NCBI GenBank assembly: GCA_030631665.1
Contig: DAOVKU010000006.1
Location: 1 to 32,406, forward strand
From: Candidatus Omnitrophota bacterium
Lineage (GTDB): Bacteria > Omnitrophota > Gorgyraeia > DAOVKU01
DNA: 32,406 bases
Direction: 5' to 3'
Shown here: positions 31,548 to 32,406 of the stretch, one piece after another
Layout of the letters: every line of letters starts with the position of its first letter
Position numbering within the stretch: the first letter of the stretch is position 1
Notes under the pieces: generated by a model
What the model was told of the DNA's origin: nothing
What the model saw: only the letters and a program-made list of their open reading frames with translations
The model's database searches: none
Program-made: the position numbers and the translations under genes

Positions 31548-32406
31548 ATGCAATTAAAAATTTATATCGACGGCAAATGGTATAGTAAAGATAAAGCCAA
31601 GGTTTCAGTTTTTGACCATGGGCTTCTCTATGGCGATGGAGTTTTTGAAGGTATTCGTTCATACAATTGCCTGATTTTTAAACTTAATGAGCACATAGAA
31701 CGTCTTTATGAATCTGCCCATTCCATTATGTTGAAAATTTCCCTTAGCAAGAAAGATTTGCAAAAAGCGATTATTGAAACCCTGAAACGTAACAAACTTA
31801 AGGATGGCTATGTTCGTATACTTGTTACCAGGGGAGTGGGGAATTTGGGGCTTGACCCCAGAGAGTGTAAACGTTCTTCCGTCATTATTATTGCCGACAA
31901 GATAGCTCTTTATCCACACTCAGAAGAGCTGTTAAAAAAAGGACTGAAACTAATTACGGTACCTACTGCCAGGAATTTACCGGAGGCCCTTAATCCCTCT
32001 ATCAAGTCTTTGAATTATTTAAATAATATTATGGCTAAAATTGAGGCCAGTAATTCCGGAGTTGAAGAAGCCGTTATGCTCAATAATTATGGATATGTAG
32101 CCGAATGCAGCGGTGATAATATTTTTATTGTAAGAAAGGGCATTTTAAAGACACCGCCTATTTATCACGGGGCCTTGCGCGGTATCACCCGGGGTGTAGT
32201 AATTGAACTGGGACGGAAGCTGGGCATTGAAGTCCAAAGGACAACCTTGACAAGACACGAGTTATTTAACTCAGATGAATGTTTTTTGACAGGCACAGCT
32301 GCAGAGATTATACCGGTTGTTAAAATTGACGGGCGGACTATCGGCGATGGCAAACCAGGGAAAATTACAAAAAAATTGATTTTGGCCTTTAGAAAAATCA
32401 CTAAAA
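31548..32406 (+). CDS. ilvE: Branched-chain amino acid aminotransferase (3' end cut by window)
   Basis: PLP-dependent fold-type IV aminotransferase that makes leucine, isoleucine and valine from their keto acids. 286 codons are open to the right edge, so the gene is nearly complete; the ORF track omits it because no stop is reached. It opens with IYIDGKWYSKDKAKVSVFDH, and GLLYGDGVFEGIRSYN is the family hallmark. The PLP lysine lies in PSIKSLNYLNNIMAK; ECSGDNIFIV and TGTAAEIIPV are the phosphate-binding and C-terminal motifs. A D-amino-acid or aminodeoxychorismate-lyase relative is possible, but the motifs favour IlvE. AGAGGAG precedes ATG 31548. Confidence 0.93.
   Translation, partial: MQLKIYIDGKWYSKDKAKVSVFDHGLLYGDGVFEGIRSYNCLIFKLNEHIERLYESAHSIMLKISLSKKDLQKAIIETLKRNKLKDGYVRILVTRGVGNLGLDPRECKRSSVIIIADKIALYPHSEELLKKGLKLITVPTARNLPEALNPSIKSLNYLNNIMAKIEASNSGVEEAVMLNNYGYVAECSGDNIFIVRKGILKTPPIYHGALRGITRGVVIELGRKLGIEVQRTTLTRHELFNSDECFLTGTAAEIIPVVKIDGRTIGDGKPGKITKKLILAFRKITK

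Noticed and set aside
31231-32401. Minus-strand ORFs near the right edge
   Set aside because: All are shadows of the lolD and ilvE genes, whose + strand motifs are unmistakable.
1-32406. tRNA, rRNA, CRISPR, prophage or insertion sequence
   Set aside because: No cloverleaf or rRNA-like sequence, no regularly spaced direct repeats with unique spacers, and no transposase, integrase or phage gene was seen on either strand.

Overview
The window is a dense stretch of housekeeping genes from an AT-rich diderm (two-membrane) bacterium. The outer-membrane logic is explicit: a BamD-like TPR protein, an LptE-type lipoprotein, apolipoprotein N-acyltransferase (Lnt), and the LolC/E-LolD lipoprotein-release transporter, together with MurJ and SecA. 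No rRNA, tRNA, CRISPR array, phage module or transposase was found. The gene set, the short UvrC, the PolX plus helicase-nuclease repair cluster and the many small palindromic repeats suggest a PVC-related candidate phylum such as Omnitrophota. That placement is inference and was not tested. Almost everything is on the + strand; rpsT is the only convincing minus-strand gene.

Layout. (1) 1-2512: comEC, whose frame stays open to the left edge and whose N-terminus consists of a repeated element. (2) 2727-4199: an AEC-family permease with an almost leaderless start, then a PilZ protein behind a structured leader. (3) 4276-6823: bamD-like, lptE and holA. (4) 6809-7096: rpsT (minus), convergent with holA. 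(5) 7194-15445: murJ, uvrC, a minimal MGMT-type methyltransferase, a UvrD/AddB-like helicase-nuclease, a DUF167 gene and polX; the first five are overlapping or nearly abutting, so this looks like one unit dominated by DNA repair. (6) 15545-18115: DUF2062, DUF72 and nicotinate phosphoribosyltransferase genes, separated by palindromic repeats. (7) 18162-21327: less conserved membrane, exported and alpha/beta-hydrolase proteins. (8) 21512-27589: a small beta-rich protein with its own promoter and terminator, then prfB (with a +1 programmed frameshift), secA and lnt. (9) 27590-28011: the only gene-free gap above 300 bp; it holds a ~184-bp imperfect hairpin, a perfect-consensus promoter and twin mini-hairpins before lysS. 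(10) 28012-32406: lysS, lolC/E, lolD, and an ilvE-type aminotransferase cut by the right edge and absent from the supplied ORF track.

Promoters are unusually legible. Several match TTGACA-17-TATAAT closely, and several starts in the ORF track fall inside promoter boxes and must be moved downstream.

The most interesting layer is repeated DNA laid over otherwise ordinary genes. A 63-bp (21-codon) element is present in the same reading frame inside the DUF72 gene and at the N-terminus of ComEC, reminiscent of Rickettsia palindromic elements. Smaller palindromes appear to have added codons to uvrC and polX. A 23-bp palindrome (TGTGCGAGG/CCTCGCACA) occurs three times in both orientations, and a GTCCGCC-NNN-GGCGGAC-type palindrome recurs in spacers. 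Short-unit (7-9 bp) arrays begin across the stop codons of polX, lysS and lolD, and the latter two continue as inverted copies that could fold into 3' hairpins. No single undescribed enzyme system is evident; the repeat invasion of coding sequence is the best candidate for something new.
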